Positions 43,094 through 52,003 of a stretch of DNA of 64,000 nt are shown in pieces; the first letter of the stretch is position 1, and each line of letters starts with the position of its first letter. Origin of the DNA: Lacticaseibacillus suilingensis (GTDB taxonomy: Bacteria > Bacillota > Bacilli > Lactobacillales > Lactobacillaceae). The position numbers were made by a program, and so were the translations under genes. The stretch spans positions 186,001 to 250,000 of the forward strand of contig NZ_BOLV01000001.1 in NCBI RefSeq assembly GCF_016861845.1, written 5' to 3'. Under the pieces are notes generated by a model. It was given only the letters and a program-made list of their open reading frames with translations, had not been told where the DNA came from and made no database searches.

Positions 43094-43124
43094 CTAATTA
43101 TTGGAGTCAAGGAGGGGTTTAAGC

Positions 43125-44546
43125 ATGCTTGCAGGTTTAACCGTGCTCGACCTGGCCCGCTTTCAATTTGCCATGACCACAGTGTTTCATTTCTTCTTCG
43201 TGCCGTTTTCTATCGGCATGGCGCTGTTAACTGCCATTATGGAAACACTGTATGTCCGCAAAAAGCAGGCCGTCTATTTAAAAATGGCCAAGTTTTGGGG
43301 CCGGATTTTTCTTTTGAGTTTTGCTGTTGGGGTGGTCACTGGGATCATCCAAGAATTTCAGTTTGGGATGAACTGGTCGAATTATTCCCGGTTCATGGGG
43401 GATATTTTCGGGGCGCCGCTGGCGATTGAAGCGCTGCTGGCGTTCTTCATGGAGTCCACCTTTATCGGCTTGTGGATGTTTACTTGGGACCGGTTCAAAC
43501 CCGCGGCCCATGCGGCGCTGATTTGGTTCGTCTGGCTTGGCACGACGCTGAGTGCGATTTGGATTTTAAGTGCGAACTCGTTCATGCAGCATCCCACTGG
43601 GTTTGCCATTAATCCCGCCACAGGACGCGTGAAGCTGGTGGACTTTGGGGCCGTGATTTTGAACCCGCAGCTGTGGGTTGAATTCCCGCATGTCATTTTT
43701 GGCGCCTTCACCACGGCCAGCTTTGCCGTGGTCGGGATGGCGGCTTGGCAACTGCTGAAAAAGCGTGACGTTGACTTTTTCCAAAAGTCCCTGCGCATCG
43801 GCTTGATTGTCGGCTTGGTGTCCGTCGTGGGTGCAATCGGCGTGGGCGACACCCAGACCCAGTTCATTATCAAGGACCAACCGATGAAGTTTGCCGCCAC
43901 CGAAGGCATCTACAAGGATACCGGCGATCCGGCGGCTTGGACCTTGGTGGAATTGATTGATACTAAAAAGCATACGGTTAAAGGTAACATCGAAATTCCG
44001 TATTTGCTGAGTTTGCTGTCTTACCATAAAGCGAACGGTAGCGTGAAAGGCATGGACACTGTCAATGCCGAGCTACAGCGAAAGTACGGCAAAGATAAGG
44101 ATTACTATGTGCCGGTCAAGACGCTGTTCTGGTCATTTCGCGTGATGGCTGGCGGCGGGGTGCTGCTGGCATTGCTCGCGGTGCTGGGGCTGTGGTTCTC
44201 CCGCAAGAAGAAGGACACCTTGTTGAACCAGCGGTGGCTCTTGTATCTGCTGGGGTTAGCACTGTGGTTGCCGTTTATCATCAATACGGCGGGCTGGTTC
44301 ATTACTGAACTGGGCCGCTATCCATGGGTGGTTTACGGTCTTTATACGATTGCCGACGCCGTGTCGCCAACCACAACCGTGCCGCAGCTGCTCATCACCA
44401 ACATCGTTTACTTCTTGTTGTTCACAATGCTGGGCGGGGTCATGATTTACTATTGCCGCCGGGTCTTGAAGCAAGGACCAGACGGACCACTGGATACGGA
44501 CTATGGCACCAGCGATCCCTTTGCAAAGGAGGCGTTTGCTAAATGA
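43125..44546 (+). CDS. cydA: Cytochrome bd ubiquinol/menaquinol oxidase subunit I
   Basis: Membrane subunit carrying hemes b558, b595 and d; oxidises quinol and reduces oxygen to water. 473 residues with nine hydrophobic helices. The first heme ligand is His22 in TVFHFFFVPFS, the second lies in the helix near VEFPHVIFG (about residue 186), and the GRYPW motif (GRQPW in E. coli) sits in a short quinol loop, as in Gram-positive enzymes. AAGGAGG is 7 bases before the ATG at 43125. Overlaps cydB by four bases (ATGA). Confidence 0.97.
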   Translation: MLAGLTVLDLARFQFAMTTVFHFFFVPFSIGMALLTAIMETLYVRKKQAVYLKMAKFWGRIFLLSFAVGVVTGIIQEFQFGMNWSNYSRFMGDIFGAPLAIEALLAFFMESTFIGLWMFTWDRFKPAAHAALIWFVWLGTTLSAIWILSANSFMQHPTGFAINPATGRVKLVDFGAVILNPQLWVEFPHVIFGAFTTASFAVVGMAAWQLLKKRDVDFFQKSLRIGLIVGLVSVVGAIGVGDTQTQFIIKDQPMKFAATEGIYKDTGDPAAWTLVELIDTKKHTVKGNIEIPYLLSLLSYHKANGSVKGMDTVNAELQRKYGKDKDYYVPVKTLFWSFRVMAGGGVLLALLAVLGLWFSRKKKDTLLNQRWLLYLLGLALWLPFIINTAGWFITELGRYPWVVYGLYTIADAVSPTTTVPQLLITNIVYFLLFTMLGGVMIYYCRRVLKQGPDGPLDTDYGTSDPFAKEAFAK

Positions 44547-45541
44547 CAGCCTTGCAATTGCTATGGTTTTTACTGCTCGCCGTGCTGTTTATCGGTTTCT
44601 TCTTCCTTGATGGCTTCGACTTCGGGGTGGGGATGGCCACGCGGCTGTTAGCCCATGATGAAGCTGAACGCACCCAACTGGTCAGCACCATTGGCCCGCA
44701 TTGGGATGGCAATGAAGTGTGGCTGATCACGGCAGGTGGGGCGATGTTTGCTTCTTATCCGCTGTGGTATGCCAGCTTGTTTTCTGGTTTCTACTTGCTG
44801 TTCTTTTTGGTGCTGGTGGGCTTGATCATTCGCGGGGTGGCTTTCGAATTCGCCGCTCATGCAGAAACCGAACGCGGCCGCAGCATTTGGCGGTGGGCCC
44901 TGTTCTTTGGTAGCATCATTCCGCCGTTTTTCCTCGGGATGATTTTTACCGCGATTATTCAGCCGTTGCCGATCGACCAAGCAGGTAATGTGTTTGCTAC
45001 CTTTGGCAACCAGGTCAACTTGCTGACAATCGTTGGTGGGGTGGCCGTGGTACTGATGTGTCTGATGCATGGGCTCAACTTTATCCGCCTGAAAACCGAA
45101 GGCCCGCTGCGCCAGCGTGCGCGGGCGCTGAACGCCAAACTGGCTTGGGTGCTGTATGCCGGTGAAGTGGTGTTTGCGGCCCTGGTCTTCTTCATGACCG
45201 ATTTCTTTAAGGCGCGGCCGGTGTCCACCACCTTGATTGTGGTGTTGATTGTGGTTGCCGCCGTGGCAGCGCATTACGGCGCTGTGAAAGATCGCGAACT
45301 GTTGTCCTTTATCAGCAGTGGCGCCGGCTTAGCCTTGGTTGTAGCGTTGATTTTCAATGGCTTGTTCCCGCGGGTGATGATTGGGGTTAATCCGGCCCAT
45401 TCCATCTTGATTCAGGATGCTTCGGCCAGTCCGTTGACGCTGACCATCATGACCGTGGTGACCTGCATTTTGTTGCCGATTGCACTGGGCTACTTCATTT
45501 GGAGCTATGTCGTATTCCACAAGCGCGTGGCGGCCAAATAA
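44543..45541 (+). CDS. cydB: Cytochrome bd oxidase subunit II
   Basis: Second core membrane subunit of the bd oxidase, 332 residues, with about eight helices. The N-terminal block LLAVLFIGFFFLDGFDFGVGMATRLL is the CydB signature, and the following IGPHWDGNEVWLITAGGAMFASYPLWYA is highly conserved. It pairs with CydA and needs CydDC for assembly. Translationally coupled to cydA; cydD follows after 33 bases. Confidence 0.96.
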   Translation: MTALQLLWFLLLAVLFIGFFFLDGFDFGVGMATRLLAHDEAERTQLVSTIGPHWDGNEVWLITAGGAMFASYPLWYASLFSGFYLLFFLVLVGLIIRGVAFEFAAHAETERGRSIWRWALFFGSIIPPFFLGMIFTAIIQPLPIDQAGNVFATFGNQVNLLTIVGGVAVVLMCLMHGLNFIRLKTEGPLRQRARALNAKLAWVLYAGEVVFAALVFFMTDFFKARPVSTTLIVVLIVVAAVAAHYGAVKDRELLSFISSGAGLALVVALIFNGLFPRVMIGVNPAHSILIQDASASPLTLTIMTVVTCILLPIALGYFIWSYVVFHKRVAAK

Positions 45542-45574
45542 GCTTGAACGAATGACATTTTTAAGGAGGCTCGC

Positions 45575-47302
45575 ATGATCGATAAACGATTGTTGCAGCT
45601 GCCTGGAATCCGAAAAATTATGCTGATGCTTGCCGCGCTTACGCTGGGGCAGGCATTTGTTATTTTAGGCCAAGGGCATTTTCTTGCAGCAGGGATAGTT
45701 CACGCTTGGCATTTGCTCCCCATGGCGGGGCTAGTGCCTTATATCCTAGGCTTTGGTCTGGCCTATGCCGGGCGCCAGGCGATTACCTGGGCGCGCAACG
45801 CTTTAGCGGAGCATTATGCGCGGCGCGCGGCCAGTGACCTACAAACCCGCCTCTTGGCCCAGGTGTATGCGCTGGGGCCGCAGGCAGTGGCGCAGGAAGG
45901 TACCGGCAATTTGGTGACCATGGCGCTGGATGGCGTGGGTGAAACGCAAAATTATATTGAACTGATTTTGAATAAAGTGCTGAGCATGATGATCATTCCT
46001 TGGGTGTTAGTGGGGTACATCTTTATGCAACAGCACCTGGCTGGGATCGCGTTGCTCATTATGTTTCCCGTCATTATTTTATTTATGGTGATTCTGGGGA
46101 TGGCGGCGCGAGACGAATCGGAGCGCCAGTATGCCGGGTTCCAGCGCATGAGCAATCACTTCATCGACTCGCTTCGCGGACTGAAGACCTTGCAGCTGAT
46201 GGGCATTAGCAAACAATACGCCCAAAACGTCTACACCGTCTCGGAAGACTATCGCAAGCAAACCATGAAGGTGCTGCGCATTGCGATGCTGTCGAGCTTT
46301 GCAATGGATTTTTTTGCCACCTTGTCGATTGCCGTGATTGCGGTGTTCATGGGCATTGACTTGCTGAATGGTAAGTTGAGCTTATACCCAGCGCTGGTGG
46401 CGTTGATTTTGGCGCCAGAGTATTTCATGCCGATTCGCGAATTTGGCAGTGACTATCACGCTACTTTGAATGGGAAAAACGCCTTGACCGCGATTTGGCA
46501 ATTGCTGGCGCTGCCGGTACCGCAGCCGGCGACGCAGCAACCAGAATTGGCCGGCCCGCTGACGTTAACCGCTAGTGACCTGACTTTTCAGTACCCGGAT
46601 CGCGATGATGGCATCAAGCAGGCTAGCTTTACTTTGCATGAAGGCCAGAAGGTGGCGATTATTGGCGCCAGCGGCTCCGGCAAGTCAACCTTGCTGAACT
46701 TGATCGGTGGCTTCTTACAGCCTACAGGGGAGCCCTTTACGTTGAATGGTACGCCGCTTGCCCATTTGGCCCAGCCGGCCTGGCAGGAACACCTGTCCTA
46801 CATTCCGCAAAATCCTTATTTGTTTGCCAATACGATAGCGGAAAACATTCGCTTTTATCAACCTGAAGCCAGCGAAGCGGCGGTGCAACAAGCGGCGAGC
46901 GAAGCCGGCCTCAGTGATTGGCTCAGGACGCTGCCTGAGGGCTTAGCGACCCGTATTGGCGAAGGCGGCCGCGGCGTTTCTGGCGGCCAGGCCCAGCGCA
47001 TCGCCTTAGCGCGCACGCTACTGGCCAAGGAGCGGCGCATTTGGCTGTTTGATGAACCGACGGCGCATTTGGATATTGAAACTGAATCCGAGCTCAAAGC
47101 AACGATGCTGCCGCTGTTTGCGGGCCGGCTGGTGATTTTTGCCACCCACCGGCTGCACTGGCTCAATCAGATGGATTGGGTCATCGTGCTCGCTCATGGC
47201 CAAATCGTGGCGCAAGGGGCACCAGCGGACTTGGCGGCCCATTCCGCCGCTTACCGGGCTTTGGTGGCGCAGATGAAGGGGGAAGCACATGTTCAAGCAT
47301 GA
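45575..47302 (+). CDS. cydD: ABC exporter CydD (cytochrome bd assembly)
   Basis: Fused membrane-ATPase half-transporter, 575 residues. Six N-terminal helices (about 15-310) and an ATPase domain: Walker A GASGSGKST (about 365-373), signature VSGGQAQR (about 469), Walker B IWLFDEPTAHLD (about 489-500). CydDC moves reduced thiols or heme and is required for bd assembly. AAGGAGG precedes the ATG. Overlaps cydC by 14 bases. Confidence 0.95.
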   Translation: MIDKRLLQLPGIRKIMLMLAALTLGQAFVILGQGHFLAAGIVHAWHLLPMAGLVPYILGFGLAYAGRQAITWARNALAEHYARRAASDLQTRLLAQVYALGPQAVAQEGTGNLVTMALDGVGETQNYIELILNKVLSMMIIPWVLVGYIFMQQHLAGIALLIMFPVIILFMVILGMAARDESERQYAGFQRMSNHFIDSLRGLKTLQLMGISKQYAQNVYTVSEDYRKQTMKVLRIAMLSSFAMDFFATLSIAVIAVFMGIDLLNGKLSLYPALVALILAPEYFMPIREFGSDYHATLNGKNALTAIWQLLALPVPQPATQQPELAGPLTLTASDLTFQYPDRDDGIKQASFTLHEGQKVAIIGASGSGKSTLLNLIGGFLQPTGEPFTLNGTPLAHLAQPAWQEHLSYIPQNPYLFANTIAENIRFYQPEASEAAVQQAASEAGLSDWLRTLPEGLATRIGEGGRGVSGGQAQRIALARTLLAKERRIWLFDEPTAHLDIETESELKATMLPLFAGRLVIFATHRLHWLNQMDWVIVLAHGQIVAQGAPADLAAHSAAYRALVAQMKGEAHVQA

Positions 47303-49010
47303 TCACTGGGTGAAACCCGATTTGAAACGGTATCGGTGGCTTTTGTTTTGGTCGCTGACGCTGGGGATTTTAACGTTTGTCTGCGCCGGGGCGTTGATGT
47401 TTACTTCCGGTTACTTAATTGACTTTTCCGCGCGGCAGCCGCTGTTTGCGGCGATTTACGTGCCAGTGGTGTTGACGCGGGCGTTTGGGATTGGCCGCCC
47501 GGTGTTTCAATATCTGGAGCGCCTCACCAGCCATAACTGGGTGTTGCGCGTGACCAGTCACATGCGGCGCAAGCTGTATCAGGTGCTGGAAACGGACGCC
47601 GCTTTTTGGCAGGAACATCGGCGCACTGGCGATTTGCTGAGTTTGCTGGCGGATGATATTGGTCACATTCAGAATTTATACTTACGCGCGATTTTTCCCA
47701 CCGTGGTGGCTGGCGGGTTGAGTTTGCTGATCACCCTGGGGCTGGGGATTTTCGATTGGGGCTTTGCGTTGTGGATTTTGCTCCTGTTGTTAATCCAGCT
47801 GATTCTGATTCCTTGGTGGGGTCTGCTGGTGGAAAAAAAGCGTAAGCAACGCCAAAAAGCGTTGACCCAACAAGCTTATGGAGATTTGACCGATGCGACC
47901 TTGGGCCTGAGTGATTGGACGATTACCCATCATGAGCAGGCCTTTCTTCAGCAGGCCACGCAGGCGGCCACGGCGTTAGCAGCGTCTACCCATACCAGTC
48001 GCAAGTTCCAATGGTGGCGTGATTTCTGCGGTGACCTGGCCTTTGGTCTGATTCCAGCGGCGCTGCTGTGGTGGTCCGCGGCCCGGTTCGGCAGCGGTCA
48101 GGTGACGGCAAATTGGATTGGTAGCTTTGCGCTGGTGATGTTCCCGTTAGCGATGGCCTTTTCCAGTGTGGCCCAGGGCGTAGGCGAATGGCCCACTTAC
48201 CAAGGCGCGTTGCAACACTTGAATGATCTGACGCCAAGTGAGCGGCCGTTGCCGGCACAATTAGCCGCGCCAACGCAAGTGCAGGCGTTAACGTTGTCAG
48301 ACGTGCATTTTCGTTACAATGACGCGGCGCCAGAGCTCATCAGCGGCGTTGATCTCAGGATGAAGCGCGGCGAGAAAATCGCACTACTTGGGCCCAGCGG
48401 GATGGGCAAAACCACTTTGCTCCAGCTGGTGTTAGGTGATTTGACCGCTACCAGTGGCCAAGTGCTGCTGGACGGCCAAGCGGTGTTGCAATATCAAAAC
48501 GTGCGGCCACAACTGTTTGCCGTGCTGGATCAAAGCCCGTTTTTGTTTAATACCTCAGTGGCCAACAACGTGCGGTTAGGCAACGAAACCGCTACCGATG
48601 CTGAGGTCTGGGCTGCGCTGAAAGCCGTTCAGCTCGATCAATTGGTGGCCAGCTTGCCGCAAGGGGCGGACACCCCAGTGGAAGAGGCCGGGTTTGCCTT
48701 TTCCGGCGGTCAACGGCAGCGCCTGGCGTTAGCGCGGATTTTGCTCCAAGATGCGCCAATCGTGCTGCTCGATGAACCCACCGTGGGGCTTGATCCCATC
48801 ACCGAGCAGGCGCTTGTTGCCACAATGTTTGCGGTACTGAAGGATAAAACGGTCCTCTGGGTGACCCATCACTTGCAAGGCGTTGACCGCTGCGATCAGG
48901 TCTTGTTTCTTGAGGATGGGCACCTGACGTTGCAAGGCCGGCCGCAAGAGCTGCTGGCGACCAGCGCCCGTTATCGGCATTTGTACGCCTTAGATGCTGG
49001 GGAGATATAA
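47289..49010 (+). CDS. cydC: ABC exporter CydC (cytochrome bd assembly)
   Basis: Partner half-transporter, 573 residues. Membrane domain about 15-305; Walker A GPSGMGKTT (about 366-374), signature FSGGQRQR (about 472), Walker B IVLLDEPTVGLD (about 492-503). It forms the CydDC heterodimer. The start lies inside cydD after GGGGGAAG, so the two are coupled. This is the last cyd gene; a GNAT gene follows after 39 bases without an obvious terminator. Confidence 0.95.
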   Translation: MFKHDHWVKPDLKRYRWLLFWSLTLGILTFVCAGALMFTSGYLIDFSARQPLFAAIYVPVVLTRAFGIGRPVFQYLERLTSHNWVLRVTSHMRRKLYQVLETDAAFWQEHRRTGDLLSLLADDIGHIQNLYLRAIFPTVVAGGLSLLITLGLGIFDWGFALWILLLLLIQLILIPWWGLLVEKKRKQRQKALTQQAYGDLTDATLGLSDWTITHHEQAFLQQATQAATALAASTHTSRKFQWWRDFCGDLAFGLIPAALLWWSAARFGSGQVTANWIGSFALVMFPLAMAFSSVAQGVGEWPTYQGALQHLNDLTPSERPLPAQLAAPTQVQALTLSDVHFRYNDAAPELISGVDLRMKRGEKIALLGPSGMGKTTLLQLVLGDLTATSGQVLLDGQAVLQYQNVRPQLFAVLDQSPFLFNTSVANNVRLGNETATDAEVWAALKAVQLDQLVASLPQGADTPVEEAGFAFSGGQRQRLALARILLQDAPIVLLDEPTVGLDPITEQALVATMFAVLKDKTVLWVTHHLQGVDRCDQVLFLEDGHLTLQGRPQELLATSARYRHLYALDAGEI

Positions 49011-49049
49011 TGTTACACTAAGCGCAATTGAATTTTGGGGGCATCAGCA

Positions 49050-49943
49050 ATGCAAATTGAGCAAACCGTACAACTTAGCCAGGGCCAACGCACCGCGGCC
49101 CAGGCGCTGCTGGCGGCGGTGCAGGCGGCAGATGGCAGCGCCAGAGATCCTTATTTGAGTAATCAGTTCAACGTCGACTTAAACATGCCGGCGTTTTTCT
49201 TGGCTTACGTGGATTCAGGCTTAGTGGGGCTGGTGACACTATACGCCGATGAGGCGCCAGGTGGCTTAGTGGATGTGACCATTAACGTGCATCCAAACTG
49301 GCGCCGGCGCGGCATTGCTAGCCGGTTGTGGCAAACGGCTGCCGCGGTACTCAAGCAAGCCAGCTACGACCAGGTTGAATTCATGACCGAGCAAGGCTTT
49401 TTGGCTAAGGCGCCAGCGTTTGCCGCCCAAAATCAGTTGCAGCGCGAGACTGAGTTTGAATATCAATTAGCCGCACCGGCGCAGCGACCAGAACCGTCGG
49501 ACCCCGCCATCACCGTGGCCAAGCTGCAACCGGCCGAAATTTCGGCCTTGCTCCCAGCATACTGTGAAGCCTTTCCTGAAGTAGATGAAGCCGAGGCGCG
49601 CCGCTATCTGGAAGCCAATCTGCACTCCGAACACAACGCCCCATATGTTGGTCACTATCAGGGCCAAATTATCGGCTACTGTGGGGTCGATTATGGCGCT
49701 TATGATTATCTGTTTGGCTTATTTATTGCCGCGCGTTTTCGCGGGCAAGGTCTGGGCCAGCGGTTTTTGGCCCAGCTGATGGTGACTTTGGCGCACACGC
49801 GCAGGCGGGCCTTGAAATTAGGCGTCGAAAACACTAATCCTGCTGCCTTACATGTCTATCAAAAAGCCGGGTTTCAAATTGAAACGACGGTCTACTATTT
49901 GACGCCGCAAGCCGGCAGCCGCTGGGGCCTCAAGGCGGACTAA
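49050..49943 (+). CDS. Tandem GNAT acetyltransferase
   Basis: A 297-residue protein made of two GNAT domains. The first (about 1-140) has VTINVHPNWRRRGIASRLWQTA, a full acetyl-CoA pyrophosphate loop (R-R-x-G-I-A). The second (about 150-290) has LFIAARFRGQGLGQRFLAQLM and LGVENTNPAALHVYQKAGFQIETT. Both loops look intact. The start MQIEQ at 49050 has GGGGGC 7 bases upstream. It may be read through from cydC. Substrate unknown; no evident link with respiration. Confidence 0.88.
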   Translation: MQIEQTVQLSQGQRTAAQALLAAVQAADGSARDPYLSNQFNVDLNMPAFFLAYVDSGLVGLVTLYADEAPGGLVDVTINVHPNWRRRGIASRLWQTAAAVLKQASYDQVEFMTEQGFLAKAPAFAAQNQLQRETEFEYQLAAPAQRPEPSDPAITVAKLQPAEISALLPAYCEAFPEVDEAEARRYLEANLHSEHNAPYVGHYQGQIIGYCGVDYGAYDYLFGLFIAARFRGQGLGQRFLAQLMVTLAHTRRRALKLGVENTNPAALHVYQKAGFQIETTVYYLTPQAGSRWGLKAD

Positions 49944-49949
49944 CCGAAT

Positions 49950-49998
49950 CAAAGCCAGCCGACCACCATTTAAGGCGGGCCGACTGGCTTTGTTTGCG
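49950..49998. terminator. Terminator between the GNAT and prenyl synthase genes
   Basis: CAAAGCCAGCCG and CGACTGGCTTTG arms over an imperfect inner stem, T-rich after. It serves the convergent genes on both sides. Confidence 0.75.
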
Positions 49999-50014
49999 CT
50001 TGTTGAGTTGAATG

Positions 50015-50971
50015 TTACTGCTGCCGCGTGAGCAAGGCCTGGGTTAAGTTCATCAGGTCCGAACGCGGCTGACCGGCGGGGAAAGTCTGCAGCGTCACCA
50101 TCGCTTTTGCGGTATAACGCGCAGCTAGGTCCTGTGCTTGGGGCAGACCTAACTGGCGAATCTGAGCTGCGGCAGCGGTTCTGGCTGTTTCGTCTGTGCG
50201 GGCGGCCAAGATCACCGGCTGCAGCTCAGGCGCCTGGGCCAAGGCGTACAAGACGGGCAAGGTGTAAATGCCGTTTTGCAAGTCTTCGAGACCCGGTTTG
50301 CCGGCGGTCGTGGTGTAATCCAGTAAGTCATCGGTCATCTGAAAGGCCATGCCCACTGCATGCCCGTAGCGCGCAGCGGCGTGGCATTCGGCCGCGGTGG
50401 CTCCGCTCAGCGTGGCGCCTTGCCACGCTGCTAGCTCAAATAGCGCCGCAGTTTTACCGCTGATTTGCCGCAGGTATTGGTGAATTGTGATGGGGTGGTC
50501 GCGGCGCACGGCATTTTGATCCAGTTCCCCGAGCAAAAGGCGGCGCATCACCCGCGCGTTGCGGCCGACATTGGCCACGTCTGGCGCAGCTTCGGCTAGC
50601 AGCTGAAAGTATACGGCAAACAGGTAGTCACCGGCGTAAATCGCCGCTTGGTTGCCGGATTCCTGCTGAATGGTGGTTTGTCCGCGGCGGCGGTCGGCAT
50701 GATCCAGCACGTCATCGTGAATCAGCGTGGCCAGGTGCAGCGTTTCGATCGCGGCGCCGGCTGCGACCAGCGATGGATTGTCAAGGTCATGAAAACGCGC
50801 TAGCATGAACATGAGGCCGCTGCGGAGCATTTTACCGCCGGCATTGATTTGGGCTTGGACCCGCGCGTTAACCGCAGGCACGCGCAACTGGCTCGCAGTT
50901 TTAAGCCGCGCCTGCACGGCAGTGAGCTTTGGATAGATTTCCGGGTAACGCAGCCAAGCGGCTTTGACCAT
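50015..50971 (-). CDS. Polyprenyl diphosphate synthase (HepT/IspB type)
   Basis: Long-chain trans-prenyl synthase of 318 residues that builds the isoprenoid tail, probably for menaquinone given the adjacent menA. First Asp-rich motif DDVLD with HLATLIHDDVLDHADRRRG (about 85-105), second motif DDLLDYTTTAGKPG (about 210), GGKMLRSGLMF (about 45-55) for IPP binding. GGAGG lies 8 bases before the ATG. Divergent from menA, with a shared 89-base promoter gap. A separate small subunit (HepS) gene is not seen, which suggests a homodimeric type. Confidence 0.9.
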   Translation of the reverse strand: MVKAAWLRYPEIYPKLTAVQARLKTASQLRVPAVNARVQAQINAGGKMLRSGLMFMLARFHDLDNPSLVAAGAAIETLHLATLIHDDVLDHADRRRGQTTIQQESGNQAAIYAGDYLFAVYFQLLAEAAPDVANVGRNARVMRRLLLGELDQNAVRRDHPITIHQYLRQISGKTAALFELAAWQGATLSGATAAECHAAARYGHAVGMAFQMTDDLLDYTTTAGKPGLEDLQNGIYTLPVLYALAQAPELQPVILAARTDETARTAAAAQIRQLGLPQAQDLAARYTAKAMVTLQTFPAGQPRSDLMNLTQALLTRQQ

Positions 50972-51060
50972 AATGGGCCTCCATTGAAATGATTATAATT
51001 TAACTTTAGCTAAAAAAAGTCGCGGGGGCAAGTCAAGCCGCCGCCAAAAAGGAGCGTTTC

Positions 51061-51972
51061 ATGCGACCAGCGGTATTGTTTGAACTTGTGGAATTGAAGG
51101 CTAAGACCGCCTCGGTGTTTCCGTTTTTGCTTGGGACCTTGTATGCTTGGTATCATTATCATGTGCTTCATCTGCCCGAGCTGATCATTTTTTTCATTGC
51201 GATGCTGCTGTTCAACATGGCGGTGGATGCCAATGACAATTATCAGGACTACCGGCGCGCCACGAAAACCCAAGCCTTGGCCTTTCGGGAAAAAACGAAT
51301 ATCATTGGCAGAGAGCACCTCAATCCCCGCGCCATTGGCTGGCTGATTGCCGCCATGATGACGGTCAGCGCCATTTTAGGGCTCTGGATGGTGAGTCGCA
51401 CGGGTTGGCCGCTTTTGTGGCTGGGGTTGTTTAGCTTTGCCGTGGGCTATGGCTATGCCGGCGGGCCGCGGCCGATTTCAACCACGCCGTTCGGGGAGTT
51501 TTTCAGCGGCTTTACCATGGGGTTTGTGATCACCTTGATTGCCGTGTATGTGAATGCCTTTAGTCAAGCCTCGCTATCAGCGTTTGCTTGGCCGGTGTTT
51601 CTGGCTTCTGGGCTGGCGCAAGCCGCGATTGCCGCGCTCCTGTTGGCGAATAACATCGCCGATGAGGCCGAGGACAAGGCGCTGGGCCGGCGCACCATTG
51701 TTTACTACCTGGGCCGGCAAAAGAGCTTGTTGCTGTTTAAGGCGTTGTATACCGCTGGCTATATCTCACTGCTCTTGGCAGTGGCGGCGCAGGCGTTGCC
51801 AAAATTGGCGCTGCTGGCCATTTTGACGGCGCCAGTGGTCATCAAAAATGTGCGCGGGTTTGAAGCCAATCCCGACAAACAAAAAACGTTCAAATTAGCC
51901 GTGAAGAACTTGCTGCTGACCACCTTGGCGCTGGTCGTAGCGGTCGGTCTAGGCGTGTGGACCCATATTTAA
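51061..51972 (+). CDS. menA: 1,4-dihydroxy-2-naphthoate prenyltransferase
   Basis: Membrane UbiA-type enzyme of 303 residues that joins the polyprenyl tail to DHNA to give demethylmenaquinone. The first Asp-rich motif NMAVDANDNYQDYRRA (about 58-73, N-x3-D-x2-N-D form) and the second, NNIADEAEDKALGRRT (about 198-213), are visible among about eight hydrophobic helices. AAAAAGGAG precedes the ATG. With the divergent prenyl synthase and the cyd cluster it gives the quinone branch of respiration. No other men genes are in the window. Followed by the metallophosphoesterase after 31 bases. Confidence 0.93.
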   Translation: MRPAVLFELVELKAKTASVFPFLLGTLYAWYHYHVLHLPELIIFFIAMLLFNMAVDANDNYQDYRRATKTQALAFREKTNIIGREHLNPRAIGWLIAAMMTVSAILGLWMVSRTGWPLLWLGLFSFAVGYGYAGGPRPISTTPFGEFFSGFTMGFVITLIAVYVNAFSQASLSAFAWPVFLASGLAQAAIAALLLANNIADEAEDKALGRRTIVYYLGRQKSLLLFKALYTAGYISLLLAVAAQALPKLALLAILTAPVVIKNVRGFEANPDKQKTFKLAVKNLLLTTLALVVAVGLGVWTHI

Positions 51973-52003
51973 GCGGGCAGCTAGCCCCTGAGGAGGAATT
52001 GCC

